Origin: Pseudomonadota bacterium
GTDB lineage: Bacteria > Pseudomonadota > Alphaproteobacteria > Rhizobiales > Rhizobiaceae
Length of the DNA stretch: 9,584 bases
Assembly: GCA_023433855.1 (NCBI GenBank)
Contig: JAEYTV010000541.1
Span: forward strand, 1-9,584
Direction: 5' to 3'
The notes under the pieces are model-generated. The model was not told the DNA's origin. It searched no databases and saw only the letters and a list, made by a program, of their open reading frames with translations. How positions within the stretch are numbered: position 1 is the stretch's first letter; every line of letters begins with the position of its first letter. Of the stretch, positions 5,077-9,584 are shown in pieces. Position numbers and translations under genes: made by a program.

Positions 5077-5126
5077 GGTCATAGAGGTTTTTCGCCCGCG
5101 GTCGCAGCGATGCAGTTTACACTTGA

Positions 5127-5240
5127 TCATTTCTTGCGCCTGCGCGGCGCTGGCCGCTTCGGTTGCGTGGGCTCCATATACTCGCGCGCCAACCGCTGGA
5201 TGAGCCAGAGCAAGCCGACGCGAACGAGCCACCTAATCAA
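5127..5240 (-). CDS. Basic single-helix membrane microprotein (TTG start)
   Basis: This encodes 37 residues: IRWLVRVGLLWLIQRLAREY then MEPTQPKRPAPRRRKK. An amphipathic or membrane-inserting helix (~2-16) is followed by a Pro/Arg/Lys-rich tail, so the C-terminus is likely cytoplasmic or bound to phosphate-rich surfaces. The start is a TTG at 5240-5238, 7 bases after an AGGAG SD, and it overlaps the stop of the preceding gene (5233-5235) by 8 bases, which supports coupling. It is the last gene of a three-gene overlapping minus-strand chain. No family recognised. The start codon choice is inference. Confidence 0.55.
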   Translation of the reverse strand: MIRWLVRVGLLWLIQRLAREYMEPTQPKRPAPRRRKK

Positions 5241-5379
5241 CGGCCGGCTCCTGCTTCGGCGCCGGGAGTAAAGCGACAGGCTCGAAGCTGTCCGGAACTT
5301 CCCGGTAGACACGCCGCAGAGCGCGCACGGCAAGAAAAGCCGTGGCGCCCAGCGCAACTATGGCGATCAAGCGAGCCAT
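5233..5379 (-). CDS. Single-pass membrane microprotein
   Basis: This encodes 48 residues beginning MARLIAIVALGATAFLAVRA, one N-terminal membrane helix (residues ~4-20). A basic LRRVYREV segment and an acidic/Pro-rich tail ending PAPKQEPAVD follow. The basic residues just after the helix suggest a cytoplasmic C-terminus. No SD stands directly before the ATG at 5379; instead the preceding small frame ends 13 bases inside this gene, which fits translational coupling. The next gene overlaps its stop by 8 bases. Small proteins with this layout are common in Hyphomicrobiales, without known function. Confidence 0.65.
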   Translation of the reverse strand: MARLIAIVALGATAFLAVRALRRVYREVPDSFEPVALLPAPKQEPAVD

Positions 5380-5495
5380 CGAGAGAAGTCCATTGACGCG
5401 CGACCAGTTACTAAGCTGGCAGGGCGCTGGGGCGCTGATCGATATGGCGGTGCGTAGCGCAAGATGACGCGGCCGGCTCTCAGGTAGATTCTCAT
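5367..5495 (-). CDS. Small basic protein or leader peptide heading the membrane microprotein operon
   Basis: This encodes 42 residues starting MRIYLRAGRVILRYAPPYRS and ending DFSRWLA. The start is supported by a near-perfect SD (AAGGAGG, 5507-5501) 5 bases before the ATG, the best ribosome site in this stretch. A GGAAC-N17-GTT motif on this strand ends at 5515, which would place transcription start only a few bases before the SD. The frame stops 13 bases inside the next gene, so its translation may deliver ribosomes to that start. The sequence is basic with no hydrophobic segment. It could be a real microprotein or mainly a coupling leader. Confidence 0.5.
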   Translation of the reverse strand: MRIYLRAGRVILRYAPPYRSAPQRPASLVTGRASMDFSRWLA

Positions 5496-5514
5496 TCTTG
5501 CCTCCTTTCCGCCA

Positions 5515-5539
5515 AACTCGGCAACGCGGCGGAGGTTCC
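5515..5539 (-). promoter_or_regulatory. Candidate sigma-EcfG promoter, leftward half of a divergent pair
   Basis: On the minus strand GGAAC (5539-5535), 17 bases, then GTT (5517-5515; AGTT from 5518). Its -35 box is in back-to-back palindrome with the rightward one: GTTCC-TTA-GGAAC (5535-5547). It would drive the microprotein chain 5495-5127. Confidence 0.5.
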
Positions 5540-5542
5540 TTA

Positions 5543-5567
5543 GGAACGACAACGTCGGAGGCACGTT
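5543..5567 (+). promoter_or_regulatory. Candidate sigma-EcfG promoter for the 5598 gene (perfect consensus)
   Basis: GGAAC (5543-5547), 16 bases, CGTT (5564-5567) matches the full alphaproteobacterial GGAAC-N16-CGTT consensus. The expected start of transcription is near 5574, 24 bases before the ATG at 5598. This is the best match in the window. Confidence 0.65.
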
Positions 5568-5597
5568 GCGGAACTAACTCACACGCTGGAGCAAACG

Positions 5598-5774
5598 ATG
5601 CCCACGAAGAAAGCTGAGGCCGGCAAGATGGCAAAGGCAAGAGAACTTGAGGTGATGCACCTTGCGGAGACGACCGACCTGTCGCCGAACCAGGCGCGGG
5701 AGTTGCTTGAGAAATATGGCAATGACTGGGACCGTATCCGTAAAGAAGCGGCGAACTTCAAAGCCGAATCTTAG
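5598..5774 (+). CDS. DUF3606-like small protein
   Basis: This encodes 58 residues: a Lys-rich start (MPTKKAEAGKMAKARELEVM) followed by HLAETTDLSPNQARELLEKY, GNDWDRIRKEAANF and KAES. The LSPNQARELLEKYGNDWDRI segment is the three-helix pattern of DUF3606-type proteins and is shared with the minus-strand gene at 3218-3382 (TG-V-T-E-A-E-A-H-E-L, G-A-D-W). GGAG lies 7-8 bases before the ATG, and a perfect EcfG-type promoter is centred ~45 bases upstream. DUF3606 genes are often part of the general stress regulon in rhizobia; the molecular role is unknown. GC-rich hairpins follow the stop. Confidence 0.85.
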   Translation: MPTKKAEAGKMAKARELEVMHLAETTDLSPNQARELLEKYGNDWDRIRKEAANFKAES

Positions 5775-5790
5775 GGCGGCTCCGACCGCC
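5775..5790 (+). terminator. GC-rich hairpin after the DUF3606-like gene
   Basis: GGCGG (5775-5779) pairs with CCGCC (5786-5790) immediately after the stop, and CCGCGG repeats follow (5789-5802). No T tract is visible, so intrinsic termination is doubtful. Confidence 0.2.
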
Positions 5791-5866
5791 GCGGCACCGC
5801 GGAATTGATGCCCGATGTTCAGAGTTCCGCCCCCGCATTTCGCTCTTCAAAGATCACTTCAAGAGG

Positions 5867-6268
5867 TCATTCGATTGTCGGCCGATCCTCCGGCTCATCA
5901 TTCCTATCGCCGGCGTACTGCTTGGCCCACGGCAACCCGTGCAGCCATGTTTCCCGCCGCGGGATCCACAGCTCATAGCTCGGGATCAATCCCGAGGGCG
6001 CATCATCTAGCGAACCAATCATGATTTCGGCTTCATCGGGTCGAAGCGAAAAGACGCGGCTTCCGCAGTTCGGACAGAAGGAACGACCGCGATAGATCGC
6101 GACGTGGGAGGCGGAGCGAAACGCTCGACGCGGCCACACTGCGAAAGTGGTGAACGCGGACCCACTGGTTTGCCGGCAATCCGTGCAATGACATATACCG
6201 ACACGCAGTGGCCCGCCTTCCACCTGATAGCGGACGTCGCCGCATTGGCATCCTCCCGCTCTATGCAT
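5867..6268 (-). CDS. GFA/CENP-V family zinc protein
   Basis: The protein has 133 residues and the full cysteine set of the GFA (glutathione-dependent formaldehyde-activating enzyme-like) family: C7 and C9 (GGCQCGDVRY), C26, C28 and C31 (ICHCTDCRQTSG), C65 and C68 (FCPNCGSRVF). The C-terminal half has SLDDAPSGLIPSYELW and RRETWLHGLPWAKQY, typical of the family. The fold binds one or two zinc ions; the original Gfa enzyme was proposed to condense formaldehyde with glutathione, but most members, including this one, have no proven substrate. The ATG at 6268 has GAGG 9 bases upstream and starts 3 bases after the stop of the 46-residue gene before it, so the two form an operon. Cytosolic, no signal peptide. 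Confidence 0.88.
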   Translation of the reverse strand: MHRAGGCQCGDVRYQVEGGPLRVGICHCTDCRQTSGSAFTTFAVWPRRAFRSASHVAIYRGRSFCPNCGSRVFSLRPDEAEIMIGSLDDAPSGLIPSYELWIPRRETWLHGLPWAKQYAGDRNDEPEDRPTIE

Positions 6269-6271
6269 TGT

Positions 6272-6412
6272 TCAGGGCCTCGGACGGAACCGCTGCAACG
6301 CTTGAACCCGTGCCAGACTGTCGGTCTTGCGAAGGTGAAGACGCTGGCGCAGCAGCCGGTGCTCATACCATGCGTGGAAGACTTTAGCAGCCAAGCTAAA
6401 TGGCCAAGTCAT
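6272..6412 (-). CDS. Small basic hypothetical protein in operon with the GFA gene
   Basis: This encodes 46 residues: MTWPFSLAAKVFHAWYEHRL, then LRQRLHLRKTDSLARVQALQ and RFRPRP. It is basic and predicted to be largely helical, with an amphipathic aromatic N-terminus that could lie on the membrane surface. A strong SD (CGGAGG) sits 7 bases before the ATG at 6412. The stop is separated from the GFA start by only 3 bases (TGA-ACA-ATG), so translation is very probably coupled. No family recognised. Confidence 0.65.
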   Translation of the reverse strand: MTWPFSLAAKVFHAWYEHRLLRQRLHLRKTDSLARVQALQRFRPRP

Positions 6413-6516
6413 CTCAATGCCTCCGAGTTGAATACGGAACGCCGGGCCGACTTAATCCTCCCGGCCAGACGCTCCAAAGGCGCGCGCCGCATTTGTGGGT
6501 TGCGCGCCCCGTTTGG

Positions 6517-7410
6517 TTATCGCCAGGGTTTATACCAGCCCTCCACGACGACTTGCTTGTCACGATGATTGCCGCCAAGCACTGCCCCGAAATAGGCGCC
6601 GACGCCACCGATCAGCAAAGAAGCAGCAGTCATGAACGCCGCAATCACCGCAATTTTTCTCGCACGATCAGCTGCTGCGCGAGTTTCAGTCTCGAGTTCC
6701 TGCGCTTGCGTGTAAATCTCATCAACCCGTTGCTGGGCCTCCTCCGGCGGAATTCCTGCGCGGGCAGCGACTAGATTCACCAAGTATTGGCGGTCAACCG
6801 GATCGAGTGCACCATTGGCAACCGAGGACAAGATGATACGGCTGACTTCGGCCCGCTGGTCGGCGGCTGATCCTCCGTCAGGCGCCGTCGGGCCGCCGCG
6901 CAGCAACCGGTCTACTATCAAGTCGCCGCCGTTGGCCATCTCGTCGACAGACCCGGCGGCAGCGGCCGTCGCGCCGGCAGCGACGTTGCTCGCAGCGGTC
7001 GTTGCTGTAGAGACTGCAGCCGTCAATCCGGAGAACGCTATCATCGCACCGATCAGCACGCCTAGCCCCCACATTGCCAAGCCGTGGGACCCATCACGAA
7101 TATCGGATTCTTCTTCGCTCGCGTCGTAGTTTCGGCGGCGCATGCGCCCCGTGAGATAGCCTCCGGCAAAGAATCCGGACACTTGAACCCACACTAGCCA
7201 TAGCGCCGCGGCGATGGCGAAACCGGCAATCGAGATGCCCGTGCCTTCAAAGGCAGAAGTCAGTGACAATCCGATTGCCGAACCAAAAGTCAGCAGGACC
7301 AGCGAAATCGCTGATGCCACAACGGTGCCCGCGAGGATCGCCGGCCAATCGACATAGGACCGCTCTTCAGAACTGACGGCCGCCGGGGCCGAAACGATCA
7401 CATCACTCAT
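6517..7410 (-). CDS. Multi-pass membrane protein (type often annotated PhnA-like/YrzE-like)
   Basis: This 297-residue protein starts MSDVIVSAPAAVSSEERSYV then DWPAILAGTVVASAIS. Four hydrophobic regions are visible: ~24-50, ~58-80 (IAGFAIAAALWLVWVQVSGF), ~110-140 (GLAMWGLGVLIGAMIAFSGL, Ala-rich) and ~250-275 (VIAAFMTAASLLIGGVGAYF). A soluble loop (~150-250) with a helical, coiled-coil-like run (EAQQRVDEIYTQAQELETET) separates helices 3 and 4. Glycine motifs in the first helices and FFAGGYLTGRMRRR after helix 2 are typical of this alphaproteobacterial family, which is annotated loosely and has no established function. Start: AAAGGAG 7 bases before the ATG. The 24-residue gene 44 bases upstream is probably in the same transcript. 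Confidence 0.8.
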   Translation of the reverse strand: MSDVIVSAPAAVSSEERSYVDWPAILAGTVVASAISLVLLTFGSAIGLSLTSAFEGTGISIAGFAIAAALWLVWVQVSGFFAGGYLTGRMRRRNYDASEEESDIRDGSHGLAMWGLGVLIGAMIAFSGLTAAVSTATTAASNVAAGATAAAAGSVDEMANGGDLIVDRLLRGGPTAPDGGSAADQRAEVSRIILSSVANGALDPVDRQYLVNLVAARAGIPPEEAQQRVDEIYTQAQELETETRAAADRARKIAVIAAFMTAASLLIGGVGAYFGAVLGGNHRDKQVVVEGWYKPWR

Positions 7411-7454
7411 TGCCTATCTCCTTTGAGAATTCTTTTGGTGCGTTCGCTCCGCAA

Positions 7455-7529
7455 TCAGCGAAGGCCAAAGAGGGAAAGGATGGCGAGGATGACGACTACC
7501 AGGCCGACCAGATAGATTAAGCCGTGCAT
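7455..7529 (-). CDS. 24-residue single-helix membrane microprotein
   Basis: The frame encodes M-H-G-L-I-Y-L-V-G-L and then VVVILAILSLFGLR, nearly the whole protein being one membrane helix with a C-terminal Arg. I recognise the pattern (L.YLVGL.VV...ILS.LGLR) from tiny conserved proteins of Hyphomicrobiales that gene finders often miss. AAGGGAG lies 6 bases before the ATG at 7529. The stop is 44 bases before the start of the membrane protein at 7410 on the same strand, so the two are probably an operon and the microprotein may be a regulator or small subunit in the same membrane. Confidence 0.75.
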   Translation of the reverse strand: MHGLIYLVGLVVVILAILSLFGLR

Positions 7530-7611
7530 AGAAAGCTCCCTTGTTCGAATGGATTGATGATCGTCCAAAGCGCCGCTCATCAAGAAAAGTTCCACGAAGG
7601 CTCAATATTGC

Positions 7612-7636
7612 GGAACCCGCTTGCTGCTCTGCTGTT
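7612..7636 (+). promoter_or_regulatory. Candidate sigma-EcfG promoter for the DUF892 gene
   Basis: GGAAC (7612-7616), 17 bases, GTT (7634-7636; TGTT from 7633). The expected transcript starts near 7643, giving a leader of about 48 bases before the GTG at 7691. DUF892 genes are known members of the general stress regulon in Alphaproteobacteria. Confidence 0.6.
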
Positions 7637-7690
7637 GTCAGACGTCTTCGAACGAAGGCAAGGCGCTAACAAAAGTTAAGGAGACGCAAC

Positions 7691-8212
7691 GTGGCGACGA
7701 CCAAATCGAAGGCTTCGACCAAGGGGCTTGAAGACCTGTTTCTCGATGGCGTGAAAGACATCTATTACGCCGAGAAGAAAATCACGAAGGCGCTGCCGAA
7801 GATGGCCAAGGCCGCCGAATCCGAGAAGCTGGTGGCCGGCTTCGAGAAGCATCTGGCCGAAACGGAAGCGCAGGTGAAACGGCTTGAACAAGTATTCGAC
7901 TTGCTCGGCAAGCCTGCCCGCGGCAAGACCTGCCCGGCGATCGACGGCATCCTCGAGGAGGGCGAGGAAATCATGAGCGAGTACAAGGGAGCCCCTGCGC
8001 TGGACGCTGGTCTGGTGGCGGCGGCGCAGGCGGTTGAGCACTACGAAATCGCTCGTTATGGCACGCTGATCGCCTGGGCGGAGCAGCTCGGAATGACAGA
8101 CGCTGTCGATCTTCTCAAGGCAACGCTCGCCGAGGAGGAAGCGACGGACGAAGCGCTCACCTCTCTCGGCGAAGGCGGGGTCAACGAGCGCGCTATGCAG
8201 GAAGCTGCCTGA
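7691..8212 (+). CDS. DUF892 (YciE/YciF-like) ferritin-like protein
   Basis: The protein has 173 residues, the usual length of the family. It opens with GLEDLFLDGVKDIYYAEKKI (E28), a hallmark helix, then FEKHLAETEAQVKRLEQVF (E52, H54, E57, E59), GKTCPAIDGILEEGEEIM, VEHYEIARYGTLIAWAEQLG and LLKATLAEEEATDEALTSL. The repeated Glu/His-bearing helices form a four-helix di-iron ferritin-like bundle. YciE/YciF proteins are stress-induced and thought to handle iron or reactive oxygen; catalytic activity is not established. The start is a GTG, supported by AAGGAG 7 bases upstream and the Lys/Thr-rich N-terminus typical of the family. An EcfG-type promoter lies upstream. No clear terminator separates it from the secreted-protein gene, which has its own promoter motif. 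Confidence 0.93.
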   Translation: MATTKSKASTKGLEDLFLDGVKDIYYAEKKITKALPKMAKAAESEKLVAGFEKHLAETEAQVKRLEQVFDLLGKPARGKTCPAIDGILEEGEEIMSEYKGAPALDAGLVAAAQAVEHYEIARYGTLIAWAEQLGMTDAVDLLKATLAEEEATDEALTSLGEGGVNERAMQEAA

Positions 8213-8244
8213 CCTTGGGGGCGTCCCGAGCAGGGCTCTCATTT

Positions 8245-8269
8245 GGAACGTTTTCGCGCCAGCGCAGTT
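8245..8269 (+). promoter_or_regulatory. Candidate sigma-EcfG promoter for the 8325 gene
   Basis: GGAAC (8245-8249), 17 bases, GTT (8267-8269; AGTT from 8266). The expected transcription start is near 8276, about 50 bases before the ATG at 8325. It lies 33 bases after the DUF892 stop, so the downstream gene can be stress-induced on its own as well as by read-through. Confidence 0.55.
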
Positions 8270-8324
8270 GGATTTCTCGAGCTTGGTTGAGGGCACGCTC
8301 GCAACCAGGGAAGGAATGCCGCCA

Positions 8325-8621
8325 ATGAAAATCTTCACCGCAGCCGCAATCACCATCCTTATGTCGTCGGGAATGGCCTTCGCGCAGGATAACAACTCCG
8401 GCGCCAAGGGCAGCGACTCTGATCCCGGCAACTATCTCAAGGGACCTAAGACGCAAGATTTCTATACCGACGACAACAGAGCCAACGTTCGTCCGCCGGC
8501 TGAGTTCAAGCAAGTCTGGGATAAGATGAACGACACCGATCGCGCAGACGTCAAGCAAGCGTGCGCGGCAAACCGTGACGTCAGCTACAATCCGCTCTGC
8601 ACCAACGTCAAAGGAATGTAG
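8325..8621 (+). CDS. Small exported (periplasmic) protein
   Basis: The protein has 98 residues with a clear signal peptide: MKIFTAAAITILMSSGMAFA, cleavage expected after A20 (AFA then QD). The mature ~78-residue part starts with a polar, disordered stretch (NNSGAKGSDSDPGNYLKG), followed by a compact C-terminal region PPAEFKQVWDKMNDTDRADV with two Cys (C80, C92) that could form a periplasmic disulfide. I chose the ATG at 8325, not the one at 8316, because AAGGA at 8311-8315 has proper spacing to it. An EcfG-type promoter precedes it and a strong terminator follows. Rhizobia have many such short stress-induced exported proteins; no function is known. Confidence 0.82.
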   Translation: MKIFTAAAITILMSSGMAFAQDNNSGAKGSDSDPGNYLKGPKTQDFYTDDNRANVRPPAEFKQVWDKMNDTDRADVKQACAANRDVSYNPLCTNVKGM

Positions 8622-8642
8622 TATGCTTGGCATCGATAGAGG

Positions 8643-8672
8643 AAGCCCGCCCCCCAATGGCGGGCTTTTTCT
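8643..8672 (+). terminator. Rho-independent terminator
   Basis: AAGCCCGCC (8643-8651) pairs perfectly with GGCGGGCTT (8659-8667) around a 7-base loop, followed by TTTCTT. It ends the 8325 transcript 21 bases after its stop codon. Confidence 0.88.
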
Positions 8673-8793
8673 TGGCCGCGGAACCAGCGACCCGTCTCAA
8701 GCATTACCTAGCGCCCTGAAGGTCCGCTGCGCGCCGTTTCCTCCCGTTGACGGCTACGTGCAGCGGGCCGCTCCACACTTCGGGAGTTATGCC

Positions 8794-8886
8794 GTGTTGC
8801 GCGCACTGGAGTCTTTTGTCCTATACGTAGCAAGTTGGGCTCTCCCGGTAGGGCTGGTGATCGGCGGATATTACCTGCTGTTCTGA
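8794..8886 (+). CDS. 30-residue membrane microprotein (GTG start)
   Basis: The frame encodes LRALESFVLYVASWALPVGL then VIGGYYLLF after the initial GTG, almost entirely one hydrophobic helix with a short polar N-terminus. The start is chosen because CGGGAG (8781-8786) lies 7 bases before the GTG; longer versions would read through the terminator at 8643-8672. No family recognised. It converges with the small frameshifted gene at 8891-9048, stop to stop with 4 bases between. Confidence 0.55.
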   Translation: MLRALESFVLYVASWALPVGLVIGGYYLLF

Positions 8887-8890
8887 TTAG

Positions 8891-9048
8891 CTATTTCTGT
8901 TTCTTGTCTCTCTCCGCCACCAGCCGCGCTTTGCGCAGCTTTTTAGTCTTGGCAGCGCGGCGCGCTCGGCTTCGATCGCGGCGGCAGCCTCGGCGTCAGT
9001 ACGCTCCGACTTCTCTCGCCGCTCCTGATGGGTTGGTATCTTCACCAC
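8891..9048 (-). pseudogene. Frameshifted small charged helical protein gene
   Basis: A GTG at 9048-9046 follows GGAGAA at 7-base spacing. The frame gives VVKIPTHQERREKSERTDAE then AAAAIEAERAAL, a highly charged helix. Continuing in frame gives the odd PRLKSCAKRGWWRRETRNRN, but shifting one base at about 8953 gives AKTKKLRKARLVAERDKKQK and a TAG at 8893-8891. The shifted version continues the Ala/Glu/Lys/Arg coiled-coil character and matches a small protein type common in Hyphomicrobiales. The simplest explanation is a one-base deletion around GCGCTGCC. A sequencing error or programmed shift cannot be excluded; without the shift the frame ends at 8887. Confidence 0.55.
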
Positions 9049-9114
9049 TCTCGTTCTCCGGTAAGGGGAGGGCGGCAATAAATGCGGAGGGCGAATTTGG
9101 GTTCCGCTCGCCTA

Positions 9115-9128
9115 TCGAGGATCCTCGA
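9115..9128. repeat. Perfect 14-bp palindrome, operator-like
   Basis: TCGAGGATCCTCGA is its own reverse complement and lies 11 bases upstream of the ATG at 9140. It could be a repressor site or an mRNA hairpin element near the start. Confidence 0.35.
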
Positions 9129-9139
9129 GCCCCAGCCGT

Positions 9140-9244
9140 ATGACCAACCAAGGGCGGGACCGACTGTTCTGGGCAGCTGCGTGCTGCATCTTCATCGGCA
9201 TCGGCCTGGCGGCTTGGCTGATCATCGGTTTTTTTGTGCCGTAG
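9140..9244 (+). CDS. 34-residue membrane microprotein
   Basis: The protein starts MTNQGRDRLFWAAACCIFIG and continues IGLAAWLIIGFFVP. A short charged N-terminus is followed by one membrane helix (~9-32) with two adjacent Cys (C15, C16). The layout (polar start with R-D-R, Trp at the interface, Gly-rich helix) is convincing as a membrane microprotein, but no SD lies at the usual distance; the nearest purine-rich stretch (GAGGA) is about 18 bases upstream inside a palindrome. Another frame over the same bases lacks these features. No family recognised. Confidence 0.5.
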   Translation: MTNQGRDRLFWAAACCIFIGIGLAAWLIIGFFVP

Positions 9245-9354
9245 CGCTCGGCGCGGCGCGGGGTACCTAGTTTGGAGAATTTGAATCTCCGCTCGCTTCA
9301 GCGCATCTTTAATTAAGGACTGCTGATGAAACGCCGGTGGTCCTGTCAGGCAAT

Positions 9355-9398
9355 AGCCCGCCGCACGTTTCCCACCCCGCGTCGGCGGGCTTCCTTTC
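9355..9398 (+). terminator. Probable rho-independent terminator
   Basis: AGCCCGCCG (9355-9363) pairs perfectly with CGGCGGGCT (9383-9391); an inner ACG/CGT pairing (9365-9367 with 9380-9382) extends the stem. A pyrimidine-rich TCCTTTC follows. It would end the transcript of the 9140 gene. Confidence 0.6.
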
Positions 9399-9407
9399 TG
9401 GGTTATC

Positions 9408-9426
9408 TGTAACGTGATTGGTTACA
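9408..9426. repeat. Inverted repeat TGTAAC-N7-GTTACA
   Basis: A perfect 6-bp inverted repeat with a 7-base spacer lies just after the terminator. The dyad with centre-to-centre spacing of ~13 bases is typical of a dimeric repressor operator. It could belong to a gene beyond the window. Confidence 0.35.
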
Positions 9427-9533
9427 CGCTCCAGCCGAGGCGGCTTTCTGACGAAATCCCAGCAATGCAATCTCAGGCCGTCGCTCCCGAGCGGCTTGAG
9501 GTTACAAGCAAGAGTGCAACTTCAGGCGAGGGT

Positions 9534-9570
9534 GGGTTCGGCCGCTGGGGTTGTGGGAGCGGCCGAGCCC
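9534..9570. repeat. 13-bp hairpin at the right edge
   Basis: GGGTTCGGCCGCT (9534-9546) pairs with AGCGGCCGAGCCC (9558-9570), one G-T wobble, 11-base loop GGGGTTGTGGG. GCCTGGCGTTTCCC follows without a clean T tract, so it may be a terminator for either direction or a structured RNA element. Confidence 0.4.
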
Positions 9571-9584
9571 GCCTGGCGTTTCCC

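Larger units (their letters stand above)
9245..9584. other. 340-base stretch without a supported gene
   Basis: I see no convincing coding frame on either strand. It contains a terminator-like hairpin (9355-9391), an inverted repeat (9408-9426) and a 13-bp hairpin near the window edge (9534-9570), each listed separately. A 28-codon frame from the ATG at 9326 has an AAGGA SD but runs through the hairpin and was not accepted. Confidence 0.5.

Noticed and set aside
5017..5130. A minus-strand frame (MIKCKLHRCDRGRK start) overlapping the 5127 gene stop as ATGA
   Set aside because: Composition is unlike protein in this genome (Cys, His, Trp, Pro-rich without pattern), it lies entirely antisense to the conserved 4852 gene for much of its length, and no SD or family supports it.
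7569..7593. Minus-strand GGAAC followed by CGCT as a promoter for the 7529 gene
   Set aside because: The spacing fits but the -10 box is CGCT, not CGTT, and GTT is absent at N17.
8575..8886. A longer version of the 30-residue membrane microprotein
   Set aside because: The extended frame crosses the strong terminator at 8643-8672 and overlaps the exported protein gene; the GTG at 8794 has a good SD.
9081..9105. Minus-strand GGAAC-N16-CATT upstream of the frameshifted gene
   Set aside because: One mismatch in the essential GTT; chance is an adequate explanation.
9326..9412. A 28-codon frame with AAGGA 6 bases upstream
   Set aside because: It reads through the terminator hairpin and is mainly Arg/Pro; a leader peptide cannot be excluded but nothing downstream in the window supports it.

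Overview
The window looks like an accessory stretch of an alphaproteobacterial chromosome, most probably Hyphomicrobiales (a Bradyrhizobium-, Rhodopseudomonas- or Methylobacterium-like organism). This rests on the high GC content, the protein types (a YciE/YciF-like DUF892 ferritin, a GFA/CENP-V-type protein, DUF3606-like microproteins) and several copies of a promoter-like motif that matches the alphaproteobacterial general stress sigma factor EcfG (GGAAC, 17 bases, GTT). No rRNA, tRNA, CRISPR array, insertion sequence or intact integrase was seen.

Bases 1-2705 resemble a decayed prophage end. They hold the 3' part of a tail-fibre-like gene with collagen-like triplets, one or two small overlapping frames that look damaged, a convergent membrane acyltransferase of the OafA/Acyltransferase-3 family (a type often carried by phages to modify surface glycans), and a broken phage-type gene with a frameshift and an apparent Trp-to-stop change.

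Bases 2670-9400 are a dense run of very small genes, most under 100 codons and several under 50. Three dispersed genes (3028, 3903, 4852) encode paralogous proteins of 74-86 residues. Each is preceded by an RNA hairpin that puts the Shine-Dalgarno sequence in its loop and ends 0-1 base before the start codon; for the first two an alternative, mutually exclusive hairpin can be drawn. Interleaved on the other strand are DUF3606-like, excalibur and single-membrane-helix microproteins, several joined by 4-13 base start/stop overlaps. The motif GGAAC-N17-GTT occurs seven times at identical spacing (two sites form a palindromic pair, two are divergent), each time next to a small gene or the DUF892 gene.

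My reading is that most of this region is a general-stress-response island: the DUF892 ferritin-like protein, a secreted protein, a proline-rich protein, a zinc-ribbon protein, two DUF3606-like proteins and a three-gene overlapping membrane microprotein operon would share sigma-EcfG control. The SD-loop leaders of the three paralogs look like a separate layer of translational control. The right end (8887-9584) holds a frameshifted small gene, two membrane microproteins, terminators and palindromes. Functions of the microproteins are unknown.
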